The notes beneath the pieces were generated by a model. It worked only from the letters and a program-made list of their open reading frames with translations, had not been told where the DNA came from and searched no databases. The position numbers and the translations under genes were made by a program. This document shows positions 52,846-62,203 of a DNA stretch of 64,000 bases, piece after piece; position 1 is the stretch's first letter, and each line of letters begins with the position of its first letter. The stretch comes from Okeania sp. KiyG1 (GTDB lineage: Bacteria; Cyanobacteriota; Cyanobacteriia; Cyanobacteriales; Microcoleaceae), in assembly GCF_014132355.1 (NCBI RefSeq), contig NZ_BLZO01000039.1, positions 35,368 through 99,367 on the forward strand, given 5' to 3'.

Positions 52846-54264
52846 ATGGCTGTTACTCTCAAAGCTTCTCAAGAGGGGTTGCGGAAAATTGATGCAGCAA
52901 GAAAAAAGAAAGGCTGGACAAAAACAGAGGATGCTTGGTGGGGACTAGCACTAACCTCGCAAGCAACATTAAAACGTTTTTGGCGATCGCTTCCAATTGA
53001 GCGAGATGCCTTTATTAGCATTTGTCAGAATGTAGGAATTAACTGGGAAGAAATTGTAGAAGAAACTACCCCCCTATCCCAAAATTCCACAGTTGAATTT
53101 TTTGCCTATGATGATGCTTGGGTGGGTAGAGAAAAGCTCATAGTTGAACTTACTACAAAAGTTAAAGAATCTTGTCGTTTACTTATTCTTGTGGGTATCG
53201 GTGGTATTGGTAAAACTGCTTTGGCAGAAAAATTAGCAGTGGAGCTACACCAAGAATTTTTGCAGGGAGACTGGAGCAAGTTTCACCAGGAAAATCTTGA
53301 TAATGATGGAGAAAGTAGAGATTTTCGTAGTGTTGCTATCCGCTGGTTGCAAAAGTGGGGAGAGTCTCTGACTCAAGATGATTATCAAGATGTAGAAAGG
53401 TTAATACAAAAATTAGTTAATCGTTTGCGAAAACATCGGTATCTGGTAATTATTGATTCTCTGGAAAATATTTTGGTGGGAAACGAGGATGAGGGATGGA
53501 GTAATTTTCAGGATGAGTTGTGGGTAAGATTTTTTGAGCAATTTTTGGCATCTCCAGAATGTCAAAGTCGTATCATTTTGACTTCCCAAGATTTCCCTGG
53601 GCAAATTCCTGAACGTTATCATAATTTTTGGGAGTCTAAACCTTTAACTGGTTTGAGCAAGTCGGAGCAGTTGCAATTATTTAAGAAAACAGGGTTAGAA
53701 GTTGAGGATAATTCACCTAACCTATCCTATCTACAACGTATTGGTAATGCTTACGAGGGTCATCCTTTGGCGTTGCGGGTCATTGCTGGAGAAATTGGCA
53801 GCAAACCTTTTAATGGCAATGTGGTAGCTTATTGGAAAAGGTACGGTAATGAAATTGAAGAGGTGGAAAAGGGAATTGAGGAAGCTAAGACTAAGGGGAT
53901 AACTGCTGGTGCTGACGATAAATTTCAGTTAGACAGATATACCCGTCAGTTGCGGAAAATAGTCCGAGCGCGACTAGATAAGGCTTTTTCAAGGTTGCAG
54001 AAAGAAGCCGTTAATGCTTATCGGTTGATTTGTGCTGGTGCAATATATAGGTGTGAAGTGCCAGAGAGCTTTTGGCTGAGTCATTTGGAAGATTGGGATT
54101 GCGATAAATATGAACAAGAGGTGGCGTTACAGACTTTGCGCGATCGCTATTTAGTTGAAATCGTAGGAGTGGATGAAAGTGGTGAGTTTCTGCTGAGACA
54201 ACATAATTTAATCCGTAGTGTGTCACTTGAACATTTAAGGAAATTGGATGAGGAAGATGGTTAA
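52846..54264 (+). CDS. STAND (NB-ARC-like) NTPase
   Basis: A 472-residue signal-transduction NTPase. An N-terminal helix-turn-helix-like domain (residues 1-75: LRKIDAARKKKGWTKTEDAW, then LTSQATLKRFWRSLPIERDA) precedes the NTPase core: Walker A VGIGGIGKTALAEKLA (about 118-130), Walker B RYLVIIDSLENIL, sensor SRIILTSQD, and the GxP motif EGHPLALRVIAGE. A winged-helix region follows to the end. The stop TAA (54262-54264) is followed after nine bases, in the same frame, by a TPR protein. STAND proteins sense a trigger through a C-terminal repeat domain, which here sits on the next polypeptide. Confidence 0.85.
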   Translation: MAVTLKASQEGLRKIDAARKKKGWTKTEDAWWGLALTSQATLKRFWRSLPIERDAFISICQNVGINWEEIVEETTPLSQNSTVEFFAYDDAWVGREKLIVELTTKVKESCRLLILVGIGGIGKTALAEKLAVELHQEFLQGDWSKFHQENLDNDGESRDFRSVAIRWLQKWGESLTQDDYQDVERLIQKLVNRLRKHRYLVIIDSLENILVGNEDEGWSNFQDELWVRFFEQFLASPECQSRIILTSQDFPGQIPERYHNFWESKPLTGLSKSEQLQLFKKTGLEVEDNSPNLSYLQRIGNAYEGHPLALRVIAGEIGSKPFNGNVVAYWKRYGNEIEEVEKGIEEAKTKGITAGADDKFQLDRYTRQLRKIVRARLDKAFSRLQKEAVNAYRLICAGAIYRCEVPESFWLSHLEDWDCDKYEQEVALQTLRDRYLVEIVGVDESGEFLLRQHNLIRSVSLEHLRKLDEEDG

Positions 54265-54273
54265 TTTAAGAAA

Positions 54274-55323
54274 GTGAACAAAAATCCCCTAGATAAAGCT
54301 ATCTTACCTTCTACTGAATCTGTTTTGGAATTGCTGAAACTCGATCCAGGTGCTATAAAATTGATGAAAGCACGTTCTAAGCGTCTTCAATATCGGGCTG
54401 TTATTAATTGGTTGACTCACTACAAATGTCCGCCAGAAGTAAATGATAACTTAGAGCTAGTAAAAGGTTATGTAGAAGCATTTTATCATCTTGCTGCAGT
54501 AGAGGATTGGGAAAGAGCTAGCAAAATCCTCACAATTAAAGTACCACCAATTAATGAAGATTTAGACACTCAACTAATGAGGTGGGGTTACTATGAGGAA
54601 TGTATTCAACTCTACAGCAGATTACTAGGTAAGTTAGATCATTATTGGGATAGTATTTGTTTAAGTGGTTTGGGTATTGCTTACGATACCCTAGGAGAAT
54701 ACGAAAAAGCCATCAACTATCATCAGCAGTATTTACAAATAGCCGGGGAAACAGGTGATCGCTCTGGGGAGGGTGCTGCTTTGGGGAATTTGGGTATTAC
54801 TTACTATTCCCTAGGAGAATATGACAAAGCCATCAACTATCATCAGCAATGTTTACAAATAGCTAGGGAAATAGGCAACCGCTCTGGGGAGAGTAGTGCT
54901 TTGGGGAATTTGGGTAATGCTTACTTATTCCTGGGAGAATATGACAAAGCCATCAACTATCATCAGCAATGTTTACAAATAGCTAGGGAAATAGGCAACC
55001 GCTCTGAGGAGGGTAGTGCTTTGGGAAACTGGGGAGTAGCTCTGCTCAAGTTAGAAAAGTATGCTGAATCTCTTGAATATTCACAAGCAGCATTAGAGAT
55101 ATTTAAGCAGATAGGAAACCCTCATCGCCAAGCAATAGCTCTCAAGAATATAGCAGAAAGCCATCAACACCTAGAAAATTTAGATGCAGCACGACAGTAT
55201 TGCGATGAGGCGATCGCTATTTTCACAGAATTAGGAGTGCCAGAATTGAAAGAATGTCAGGAGTTGCGGGAGAAGTTGGGGCCAGACACTGATTTTGCCA
55301 CGGATGCAGGGATGGTGAATTAG
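54274..55323 (+). CDS. TPR-repeat protein, sensor half of the STAND pair
   Basis: A 349-residue protein with GTG start (54274). Residues 1-110 are helical (LDPGAIKLMKARSKRLQYRA, FYHLAAVEDWERASKILTIK). Then come four 40-residue tetratricopeptide repeats of the SGLGIAYDTLGEYEKAINYH / QQCLQIAREIGNRSGE type (about 128-290), with the central copies almost identical in DNA, and a final divergent TPR. It is in the same reading frame as the upstream STAND gene, separated only by one TAA and two codons. It was therefore either one protein originally or is still joined by readthrough. Confidence 0.85.
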   Translation: MNKNPLDKAILPSTESVLELLKLDPGAIKLMKARSKRLQYRAVINWLTHYKCPPEVNDNLELVKGYVEAFYHLAAVEDWERASKILTIKVPPINEDLDTQLMRWGYYEECIQLYSRLLGKLDHYWDSICLSGLGIAYDTLGEYEKAINYHQQYLQIAGETGDRSGEGAALGNLGITYYSLGEYDKAINYHQQCLQIAREIGNRSGESSALGNLGNAYLFLGEYDKAINYHQQCLQIAREIGNRSEEGSALGNWGVALLKLEKYAESLEYSQAALEIFKQIGNPHRQAIALKNIAESHQHLENLDAARQYCDEAIAIFTELGVPELKECQELREKLGPDTDFATDAGMVN

Positions 55324-55348
55324 AGCATATTGAGTAGATGAGCGATCA

Positions 55349-55582
55349 CTATCCAAAAAGTTTCAATTTTAACTCTTTTGAGGATATGCCGCGATCGCGG
55401 CCTGCCAAATAATCTTGCCAAGCTAATTCACTTTCATTTATTTCAGAAATAGGAATGACCTCGGAGTCTCCTTCTACTTCTACCTCCTCATTAACCATCT
55501 TTTGCAATGCTTCTAGTAATCTCAGTCGATCTGTATAGGAAAGATTATATACTTGATTTAGTACCTGATCGTAAGTAAACAT
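55349..55582 (-). CDS. Small protein, possible antitoxin-like
   Basis: A 77-residue acidic protein: MFTYDQVLNQVYNLSYTDRL, RLLEALQKMVNEEVEVEGDS, then ESELAWQDYLAGRDRGISSK. The LSYTDRLRLLEAL helix and charged tail resemble small antitoxin-like cyanobacterial proteins, but no toxin gene is next to it and I do not recognise a named family. It converges with the TPR gene. Confidence 0.5.
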   Translation of the reverse strand: MFTYDQVLNQVYNLSYTDRLRLLEALQKMVNEEVEVEGDSEVIPISEINESELAWQDYLAGRDRGISSKELKLKLFG

Positions 55583-55620
55583 AGACTATCAATTTATTTT
55601 TAACTTTAGCCATCTCCTAC

Positions 55621-55738
55621 TATATCATATTAGATCCCCCCCCGGCCCCCTTAAAAAGGGGGGAGCATTCAAAGTCCCCCTTTCCAAGGGGGATTTAGGG
55701 GGATCGTAAATTTACCTCATTCAACAGAGAAATGCTAT
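55621..55738. repeat. MITE-like element, family E, truncated left
   Basis: CCCCCTTAAAAAGGGGGG, then CATTCAAAGTCCCCCTTTCC, AAGGGGGATTTAGGGGGATC and the right end GAGAAATGCTA. Confidence 0.65.
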
Positions 55739-55781
55739 TTTTGCTAAAATTAAATAATTAAAATGTCACAATCAAATTATT

Positions 55782-56498
55782 ATGGTAAACAACAACCAAT
55801 TACTCAACCTACCATCAAGTGACGAATTACCAGATTCAGACGATCAACCCGTGGATCACGAAATACAAATCCTAATTCCTAACTTGCTATGGCTAATTTT
55901 AAATCAGTTATGGGGCGATCGCTCTGATTGGTTTTTTGGCATAAATATGGGAATTTTCCACACCACTGGCTCAAATCCTAGAGTTGCTATAGTCCCTGAT
56001 GGTTTCCTCAGTCTAGGAGTTCCAACACTGAAAAATGATCAATTGCGCTCTTCCTATATTCTTTGGGAGGAAAACTATATTGTTCCGATATTCGTATTAG
56101 AGATTGTTTCTAAAACTTATGGCAACGAATACGATGAAAAAATGACTGATTACGCTCGGTTGGGAGTATTGTATTATGTTATTTATAACCCAGACTATTT
56201 CCAGCGAGATAAACATGAGCGTTTTGAGGTGTATCGTTTGTTAAATGGAGCATATCAACGTTTACAAGGAAATCCCGTGTGGATGCCAGAAATAGGTCTG
56301 GGGATAGGAACTGAAGTTAATAATTATTACCGTTATCAACGAGAGTTGTTGTATTGGTATGACTCTGAAGGAAAAAGGTTTATGACCCCAGAAGAGGAAA
56401 CACTTCAGGAAAGACAACGAGCTGAAAAGGAACGGCAACGTGCTGAACAACTTGAACAAATGTTACGTTCCCTTGGTGTCGATCCAGAGCAGTTGTAG
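55782..56498 (+). CDS. Uma2-family (DUF820) putative endonuclease
   Basis: The protein is 238 residues. Core motifs: WFFGINMGIFHTTGSNPRVA, then IVPDGFLSLGVP, FVLEIVSKTYGNEYDEKMTD (PD...ExV-K like active site), YARLGVLYYVIYNPDYFQRD and FEVYRLLNGAYQRL. The C-terminal coiled coil (LQERQRAEKERQRAEQLEQM) is common in this family. It is about 36% like the other Uma2 protein at best by eye. Just downstream is an unexpanded copy (56503-56545) of the sequence that was amplified at 5463. Confidence 0.88.
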   Translation: MVNNNQLLNLPSSDELPDSDDQPVDHEIQILIPNLLWLILNQLWGDRSDWFFGINMGIFHTTGSNPRVAIVPDGFLSLGVPTLKNDQLRSSYILWEENYIVPIFVLEIVSKTYGNEYDEKMTDYARLGVLYYVIYNPDYFQRDKHERFEVYRLLNGAYQRLQGNPVWMPEIGLGIGTEVNNYYRYQRELLYWYDSEGKRFMTPEEETLQERQRAEKERQRAEQLEQMLRSLGVDPEQL

Positions 56499-56502
56499 TA
56501 TT

Positions 56503-56545
56503 ATATGTAGGGGCGAATGGCATTCGCCCTCATTGGATTTAGTGA
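56503..56545. repeat. Unexpanded parent of the 17-bp minisatellite
   Basis: GTAGGGGCGAATGGCATTCG followed by CCCTCATTGGATTTAGTG. It is the single-copy form whose two halves flank the 26-unit array at 5463-5905. Confidence 0.75.
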
Positions 56546-56547
56546 CT

Positions 56548-57687
56548 CTAATTTTTTCCTAACTTCAACCTTTCTTTTTCTGACAAATTTTCTTCCAGTA
56601 CACTAATATTTTCCACAGGAATATTAACTTTAATTTTATCACCTATAGCATATTGATTCAGATGAAAAGGATTAATATTTTGTCTGCGGATAACTATCTT
56701 AGTTTTGTCAGTTAAACGCACCACATAACGAGTGTCTGTACCAATATAAACAATATTTTCTATTATCCCTGAAAAATCAGATTTTTCTGTAGAAGTTGAT
56801 GGATAAATTTCTATTTTTTCCGGTCTGACAACTAAAGTAATAACTGTATCTATTGGCAGATGATTAACTGCGGATATTAATAATGGTAAATTTCCATCTA
56901 TTAACACTAAACTTTTATCCTCTTGATGTGCAGTTATTCGCCCTGTTAAAAAGTTACTTTCTCCGATAAATTCAGCTACAAAACGAGTTTTTGGTTGTTC
57001 ATAAATCTCCACCGGAGTTCCTACTTGTAAAACTTCTCCTTGGTACATAACTGCTATCCGGTCAGACATAGTTAAAGCTTCTTCTTGGTCGTGAGTAACA
57101 TAGATAAATGTAATACCCAACCTTTGCTGCATTTGTTTTAATTCCAACTGCATTTCTTTGCGTAATTTCAAGTCTAAAGCACCCAAAGGTTCATCAAATA
57201 ATAATACTGCTGGTTGTTTAATTAATGCTCTTGCTAAGGCGACTCTTTGTTGTTGCCCACCAGATAATTGTCGGGGATAACGTTTTTCCATATCTGTTAA
57301 TTTTACTTGAGCCAAAGTATCAGTTACTCGACGATTTATTTCTGGGCGTGAAATATTTTCCATTTCTAATCCAAAGGCAATATTTTCTGCCACTGTGAGA
57401 TGGGGAAATAAAGCATAATTCTGAAAAACTGTATTGACTGGTCGATGAAATGGCGGACTATTTCCTATTAGTTGACCTTGAATATAAATTTCTCCGGATG
57501 TGGGCATTTCAAAACCAGCTATCATTCTTAATGTGGTTGTTTTACCACACCCAGAAGGACCTAATATGGAAAAGAATTCTGATTTTTCTATCTGGAGATT
57601 GATGTTATTTACAGCGATAAATTTTTTTTGATTTTGACTTTTGAATACTTTGGATATGTTGATGAGTTCGACAGTCTGAGATAGCAT
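56548..57687 (-). CDS. potA: Spermidine/putrescine ABC transporter ATP-binding protein
   Basis: A 379-residue ATPase of the polyamine importer. Walker A GPSGCGKTTTLRMIAGFE, Q-loop NTVFQNYALFPH, signature RQLSGGQQQRVALARAL, Walker B PAVLLFDEPLGALDLKLR, H-loop IYVTHDQEEALT. A TOBE domain covers the C-terminal 100 residues (EKIEIYPS...IGDKIKVNIPVENI). Substrate assignment follows from PotD and PotC on the same strand. PotB is not in the window. Confidence 0.92.
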   Translation of the reverse strand: MLSQTVELINISKVFKSQNQKKFIAVNNINLQIEKSEFFSILGPSGCGKTTTLRMIAGFEMPTSGEIYIQGQLIGNSPPFHRPVNTVFQNYALFPHLTVAENIAFGLEMENISRPEINRRVTDTLAQVKLTDMEKRYPRQLSGGQQQRVALARALIKQPAVLLFDEPLGALDLKLRKEMQLELKQMQQRLGITFIYVTHDQEEALTMSDRIAVMYQGEVLQVGTPVEIYEQPKTRFVAEFIGESNFLTGRITAHQEDKSLVLIDGNLPLLISAVNHLPIDTVITLVVRPEKIEIYPSTSTEKSDFSGIIENIVYIGTDTRYVVRLTDKTKIVIRRQNINPFHLNQYAIGDKIKVNIPVENISVLEENLSEKERLKLGKN

Positions 57688-57699
57688 ATTATATCAAAT

Positions 57700-57835
57700 C
57701 TGGTTAAATACTTATTTATATAGTTGAGAGTAGGGGAGTGGGGGAGTAGGGAGTGGGGGAGTGAGGGAGTAGGGGAGTAGGGGAGTGGGGAGTGAGGGAG
57801 TAGGGGAGTAGGGGAGTAGGGGAGTAGGGGAGATT
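57700..57835. repeat. GTAGGGGA/GTGGGGGA low-complexity array
   Basis: About 14 units of the 8-bp type GTAGGGGA and 7-8-bp variants. Frames here are artefacts. Confidence 0.8.
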
Positions 57836-57972
57836 GAAGTAATTATAGAATTATAAACATATATTATATAACCGTATTTTATATAAAAATAAGAATAATT
57901 AACAATAACTGGCGTGTTAATTATCAAGAAAGTTATTCAGTATGAGTTAATTACTTAATAATTGAAGTATCA

Positions 57973-58082
57973 CTTACAGCAGTTATTGAGTTGATGAGAT
58001 ACAAAGTTTTATTGCTCTAGGGAACAGGGAAAGAATAAATGGTCTTATAACTGTACCTCACTATCCTCAAAAGTGCTGTAAG
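57973..58082. mobile_element. MITE-like element, CTTACAGCA ends
   Basis: Perfect 9-bp ends CTTACAGCA and TGCTGTAAG, 110 bp, with one GGGAACA unit where the copy at 48905 has several. Confidence 0.8.
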
Positions 58083-58270
58083 CATAGTGTTCTTTTTTCA
58101 AATTGGTATAAAAAACTTAAATCTCAGACAAGGTCAGATTTTTCATTCTTCCTTATTTATTCTGGTATTTTTCAAGCATTTAAAATGCTACTGTATAATA
58201 TTTTGGCAGTCCTGCAAGCGTAATAGTATTAATTAAACTAGGGACAAATTATCTACAGATTTATCATTTA

Positions 58271-58518
58271 CTAATTAGGGTTTGCTGATTACATCTCAAA
58301 GCATTTACATATGAAGGATTTAGTCTTTTTAGGGTCGAAAAAAGTGCCTGGTTTTCGGTGTCTCAGAGCTACAAAAAGTAAGTATTTTGGGATGATTATG
58401 GCAGAACAATCCAGGGATAATTTTTCTGACTACCTCCTCTATAATTCCCCTAACTTCTAACTCCTGACTCCTGACTCCTCCCCTTACTATTCATATTTTT
58501 TCAGCAAACCCTAATTAG
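58271..58518. mobile_element. MITE-like element overlapping the patatin stop
   Basis: Perfect 18-bp terminal inverted repeats CTAATTAGGGTTTGCTGA (58271-58288) and TCAGCAAACCCTAATTAG (58501-58518). The patatin stop codon (58511-58513, complement) is inside the right end. Single ends of the same type occur near 44518 (AAACCCTAATTAAG). Confidence 0.85.
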
Positions 58519-59605
58519 CATTAATAAAACGAGCGATCGCTTCTTTAACTAAGGGATAATTTACTTGATTTTCTAAGTCTACATAAGCAACTTTACCTTG
58601 CTCAATAAATGCTTCTGTAACTCTGATTAGTTGATTAATCTGAGGTTCTCTAGCATCATCTATTGCTTCACTTACTTTTTCATTTATATAAGAGTTAATT
58701 ACCTTTTTCTCATCTGTTCCTTCCTGAAAAACATTATTTAATTCAAACTGTAAACGTAAGTAACCTTCAGGATTCTTTGTAGACATAATTTGTTCTGCGA
58801 CAAGGCTATTAGCTGAAGACTGAGAATTCATCAATATATTAATTAGTTTGATTGCCCATTCAGCTAGTCCCCATTCTACTATTTGCTCATAACTATATGG
58901 CTGGCTAGTTTCACCTGTGCCAATAGAAATTATCGAAATATCTTCTAGTTTATGACCTAGTTTAATTGCATGGGTTATTGCTGCTAATGTGGGATTATTT
59001 GCTGCTATTCCTCCATCTATATGTGGTAGACTCAAATCTCCATTTTTCAATTCATAAGCTGGAAAATAAGTAGGAGCTGATGAAGAACTAACACAAATTT
59101 CCCACAGAGGGAGATTGTCATACCAAATCGTCTGTTTAGGTATTTCCGGATGATAATTTACAAAAATAGTCGGAGACTCCAAAAACATATTGTAAGCTAC
59201 AATTAATAAGTTTATTTCACTAATTTCCTGAAGTTTAATTGCCGTTCCATCTTGTCGTAAAAGGTATTTTTTCAATACTTTAATTAAACCTTCATTGGAA
59301 AATTTAGGAGCAGAAATTCCATATTTCAAAATTAAAGGTAATCTTTTGGGCGACAAGCGATTTTGGTATGGAAAAATATTGATTCCTTCTTCCTGATATA
59401 GTTTGATAATATTAGCGCTGTCTGTTCCTGTAGCAACTAGCGCTGCGATAATTGAGCCAGTGGAAGTACCAGCTACTAAGTCAAAGTATTCATGTAAATA
59501 CTGACCTTTTTGTTCTTTAATTTGTTTTTCAATTTCTATCAGAATTCGTGCTGCAATTACTCCACGAATTCCACCGCCATCTAAACTAAGAATTTTGAAA
59601 GTCAT
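58511..59605 (-). CDS. Patatin-like phospholipase
   Basis: A 364-residue protein when started at MTFKILSLDGGGIRGVIA (59605). The frame reaches 59668, but the extra 21 residues run into a MITE-like end. Motifs: oxyanion GGGIRG (residues 10-15), nucleophile elbow GTSTG, Tyr/helix lid, and catalytic Asp in HIDGGIAANNP. It hydrolyses acyl esters of membrane lipids. It lies between potA and potD on the same strand but is isolated by repeats. A defence role (as in CapV) would need a cyclic-nucleotide synthase, and none is present. The C-terminal residues INAN and stop overlap a MITE end. Confidence 0.88.
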   Translation of the reverse strand: MTFKILSLDGGGIRGVIAARILIEIEKQIKEQKGQYLHEYFDLVAGTSTGSIIAALVATGTDSANIIKLYQEEGINIFPYQNRLSPKRLPLILKYGISAPKFSNEGLIKVLKKYLLRQDGTAIKLQEISEINLLIVAYNMFLESPTIFVNYHPEIPKQTIWYDNLPLWEICVSSSSAPTYFPAYELKNGDLSLPHIDGGIAANNPTLAAITHAIKLGHKLEDISIISIGTGETSQPYSYEQIVEWGLAEWAIKLINILMNSQSSANSLVAEQIMSTKNPEGYLRLQFELNNVFQEGTDEKKVINSYINEKVSEAIDDAREPQINQLIRVTEAFIEQGKVAYVDLENQVNYPLVKEAIARFINAN

Positions 59606-59639
59606 TATAGTTTTGCCTTTATAAATATAATTATTGAAC

Positions 59640-59865
59640 GTAAGCATTTCCTCCGGAATGCTGCGCAAACAGCCGTCAGCTATCAGCTATCAGCTATTGC
59701 TTTTAGTTGATGATAAAAGCAATATTTAATTCTCTTACTAAAAAAGTTTTCTCCCTTGACCTTAAAGTCTATATTAATTTAAACACTTTCCTATATAAGA
59801 GAGTCTTGCTGCTGACAGCTGACAGCTAATAGCTGTTTGCGCAGCAGTCCGCAGGAAATGCTTAC
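59640..59865. mobile_element. MITE-like element, family G (GTAAGCATTTCC ends)
   Basis: GTAAGCATTTCCTCCGGA with TGCTGCGCAAACAGC at the left and GCTGTTTGCGCAGCA with GGAAATGCTTAC at the right form arms of about 50 bp, including CAGCTAT heptamers. Another copy lies at 60742-61012 and a single right end at 63356-63414. Confidence 0.85.
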
Positions 59866-60045
59866 TATTGAACTACTCAAGTATATCATCATAATTCCCA
59901 ACAAGTGTGAGGTACAAAATTCCTTTTTTTTTAGGGAGTAAGGAGTAGGCTAAGATGCATTTAAAATGCGCCTTAGCAAGTCATAAGTCAGAAGTTATAA
60001 TTCAGAAGTAATAGGGATTGTACTTTTAATTAAGTACACAACAAA

Positions 60046-60182
60046 TAATATTATATCCGGATAATTAGCTATCAAAAAAACTTTCTCTTTTTTCTTGCTT
60101 CTTCCTTCTTTCTACCCTCCTGATTCCTGAGGACTGACTCCTCTGTCGTTTATTTATAACTATTTAACCGGACATGATATAA
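60046..60182. repeat. MITE-like element, family D, degenerate
   Basis: TATATCCGGATAATTAGCTAT at the left and CCGGACATGATAT at the right; 137 bp. From 60183 to 60741 only fragments of family A (60410-60505) and CAGTTAT heptamers are seen. Confidence 0.55.
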
Positions 60183-60741
60183 GTGGTTTAATGCACAACA
60201 GCTTAGGGAGTAGTAATTCGGGAAACAGGGGATAGAAACAAAGAAAAAAAACTGTATCGCACTAATTTGAGAAACGCTATATATCTATAATTAAAGTAGG
60301 GTTTAGTACCTGATTTTTGTTAATAACAGGATTGGAGCACAGAGAAAGTTATTTGACACTCCCACCGTCATTTCAGTTATCAGTTATCAGTTATCAGTTG
60401 TCAGTATCTCTGCAATAAGGAGGCTACGAAAATACGGAATCTTCTTTTTTTTATCCTCTTAAAAGAGGAGGCGTAACTACCCAAATTTTTCGGTCAAATC
60501 AAAGATTATAACGGGGGATTTTTGTTTTGCTGGCGCAACGCTACGGGAACACAAATTTATAGCAATAAATAGATAGGTTAGGACATAGATTGTTAAGGAA
60601 GTCAGAAGTCAGAAGTCAGTAGGGGCGAATGGCCATACCCCGTACAAAAGTTATTTTTTTAACGGGGATTTAAACCTCCATCTAAAAATATTTCGCCTTA
60701 AAAAGGGAGATTTTAAATCCAATTATTTTGATAATAATTTT

Positions 60742-61012
60742 GTAAGCATTCAGCTATTAGCGGTCAGCTATTCTTAAGCCATGTTGCACAAACAGCTTTT
60801 TAATGAATGAAGCAAGTATTCGTTTAATTTCTACTACATTCTTAACCTAGAGATTCGTACTCTGAAGCTTTGATAAAATTGCTTTTTTCTTCTTTAAAGG
60901 TAATAAAGCTGATAACGCAGTTCAGACCATAGGAGGCTAGCTGATAACGCAGTTCCTCCGACAGGAGGCTAGCTGACTGCTGTTTGCGCAGCATTCCGGA
61001 GGAAATGCTTAC
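60742..61012. mobile_element. MITE-like element, family G
   Basis: GTAAGCATTCAGCTATTAG at the left and CTGTTTGCGCAGCATTCC then GGAAATGCTTAC at the right. A GCTGATAACGCAGTTC segment is duplicated inside. Confidence 0.75.
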
Positions 61013-61102
61013 ATAATTTTTAGACAGGGAAATGTTTTTCCTACTGTTCCCTATTCCCTGCTATTTTTAATATAAATCTCTCTAAAGTTGAGCTAAAATT
61101 TA

Positions 61103-62179
61103 CTAATTACCAATTCCTAATTTAACTTCTGTCCAAGCTTCATCATATAGAATTGTGGCTTGACCAAGGTCTTGAATATAATCAAGTTTTGCAAATAATT
61201 CTGGTGGGGGATAAATGGCAGGATTATTCAAATCTGTAGGTTCGATTAAACCTAAATCTTTTGCTGTTTGATTTGGGGTTGCATACTTAATGAAATTGGA
61301 AATTTTTGCCCCTATTTCTGGTTCGAGAATGAAGTTGATAAATTTTTCTGCAAGTTCTTTATTATTACTTCCTTTAAGAATAACCATATTATCAGTTAAG
61401 AGAATACTTCCTTCTTTGGGAATAGCGTAACGAAGGTCGGGATTTTCTTTCATAATCTGGAAAATATCCCCACTCCATTCACAGGTTAAATCTACTTCTC
61501 CTTGGTCTAATAAATTTTGACCTGTATCGGGGGCAAAAGCAGCGATCGCTTCTTTATTTTTAATCAGAAAATCTCTAGCTTCATTAATTTCTTTAGGGTT
61601 AGTTGTATTGGGGTCATAACCAAGGGAAATTAAGGCAATTGAAAAGCTACTTCGCATATCATCTAATAGAGCAACTCTGCCTTTAAATTTAGGGTCAAAC
61701 ATAGTTGACCAACTATTAATTTCACCTTCAGTTGCTTTGATGTTATAGCCTATTCCCATTGTGCCCCATTGGTAAGCAATACTATATTTATTTCCCTGGT
61801 CGTAAGGAGGGTTAATAAATTTCTCATTGAGATTTTTCATATTAGGAATATTTTCCTGATTCAGTTCTTCTAGCAATCCTTCAGACACCAGAATTTTCAC
61901 CATATAATCACCCGGAAAAGCTACATCATAACCAGGATTTCCTGGCTTGATTTTGGCATAGAGGTCTTCATTACTTTCGTAGGTATCGTATTTGATTTTG
62001 ACATTAAATTTATTTTCAAATTCAGTAATTACTTCAGGAGCAATATATGTTGACCAATTATAAATACTCAGGACGTTATTATTGCTAAATTCTGAAGTAT
62101 TAGGACTATTATTACTACAACCAATTGGCAAAATTACAGCCATAGTAAATAGCAGCAGAAAAGTAATCAGTTTTTTCAT
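61103..62179 (-). CDS. potD: Spermidine/putrescine-binding lipoprotein
   Basis: Periplasmic substrate-binding protein of the PotABCD importer, 358 residues when started at MKKLITFLLLFTMAV (62179); 62203 is an alternative start adding eight residues. The lipobox PIGCSNN follows the hydrophobic signal, so it is probably lipid-anchored. Family motifs: LSIYNWSTYIAPEVITEFEN, VKIKYDTYESNEDLYAKIKP, YDVAFPGDYMV, YQWGTMGIGYNI and CEWSGDI. Same strand as potC upstream and potA downstream, with more than 1 kb of repeats on either side. Confidence 0.93.
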   Translation of the reverse strand: MKKLITFLLLFTMAVILPIGCSNNSPNTSEFSNNNVLSIYNWSTYIAPEVITEFENKFNVKIKYDTYESNEDLYAKIKPGNPGYDVAFPGDYMVKILVSEGLLEELNQENIPNMKNLNEKFINPPYDQGNKYSIAYQWGTMGIGYNIKATEGEINSWSTMFDPKFKGRVALLDDMRSSFSIALISLGYDPNTTNPKEINEARDFLIKNKEAIAAFAPDTGQNLLDQGEVDLTCEWSGDIFQIMKENPDLRYAIPKEGSILLTDNMVILKGSNNKELAEKFINFILEPEIGAKISNFIKYATPNQTAKDLGLIEPTDLNNPAIYPPPELFAKLDYIQDLGQATILYDEAWTEVKLGIGN

Positions 62180-62203
62180 ATTTACAGATATTTGTTTAGT
62201 CAT

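Noticed and set aside
58511-59605. CBASS effector (CapV-like) role for the patatin
   Set aside because: No cyclic-nucleotide synthase, E1/E2 or JAB genes are nearby; neighbours are transport genes and repeats.
59606-59668. Upstream start for the patatin
   Set aside because: Those codons run into a MITE-like terminal repeat, whereas MTFKILSLDGGG is the normal family start.
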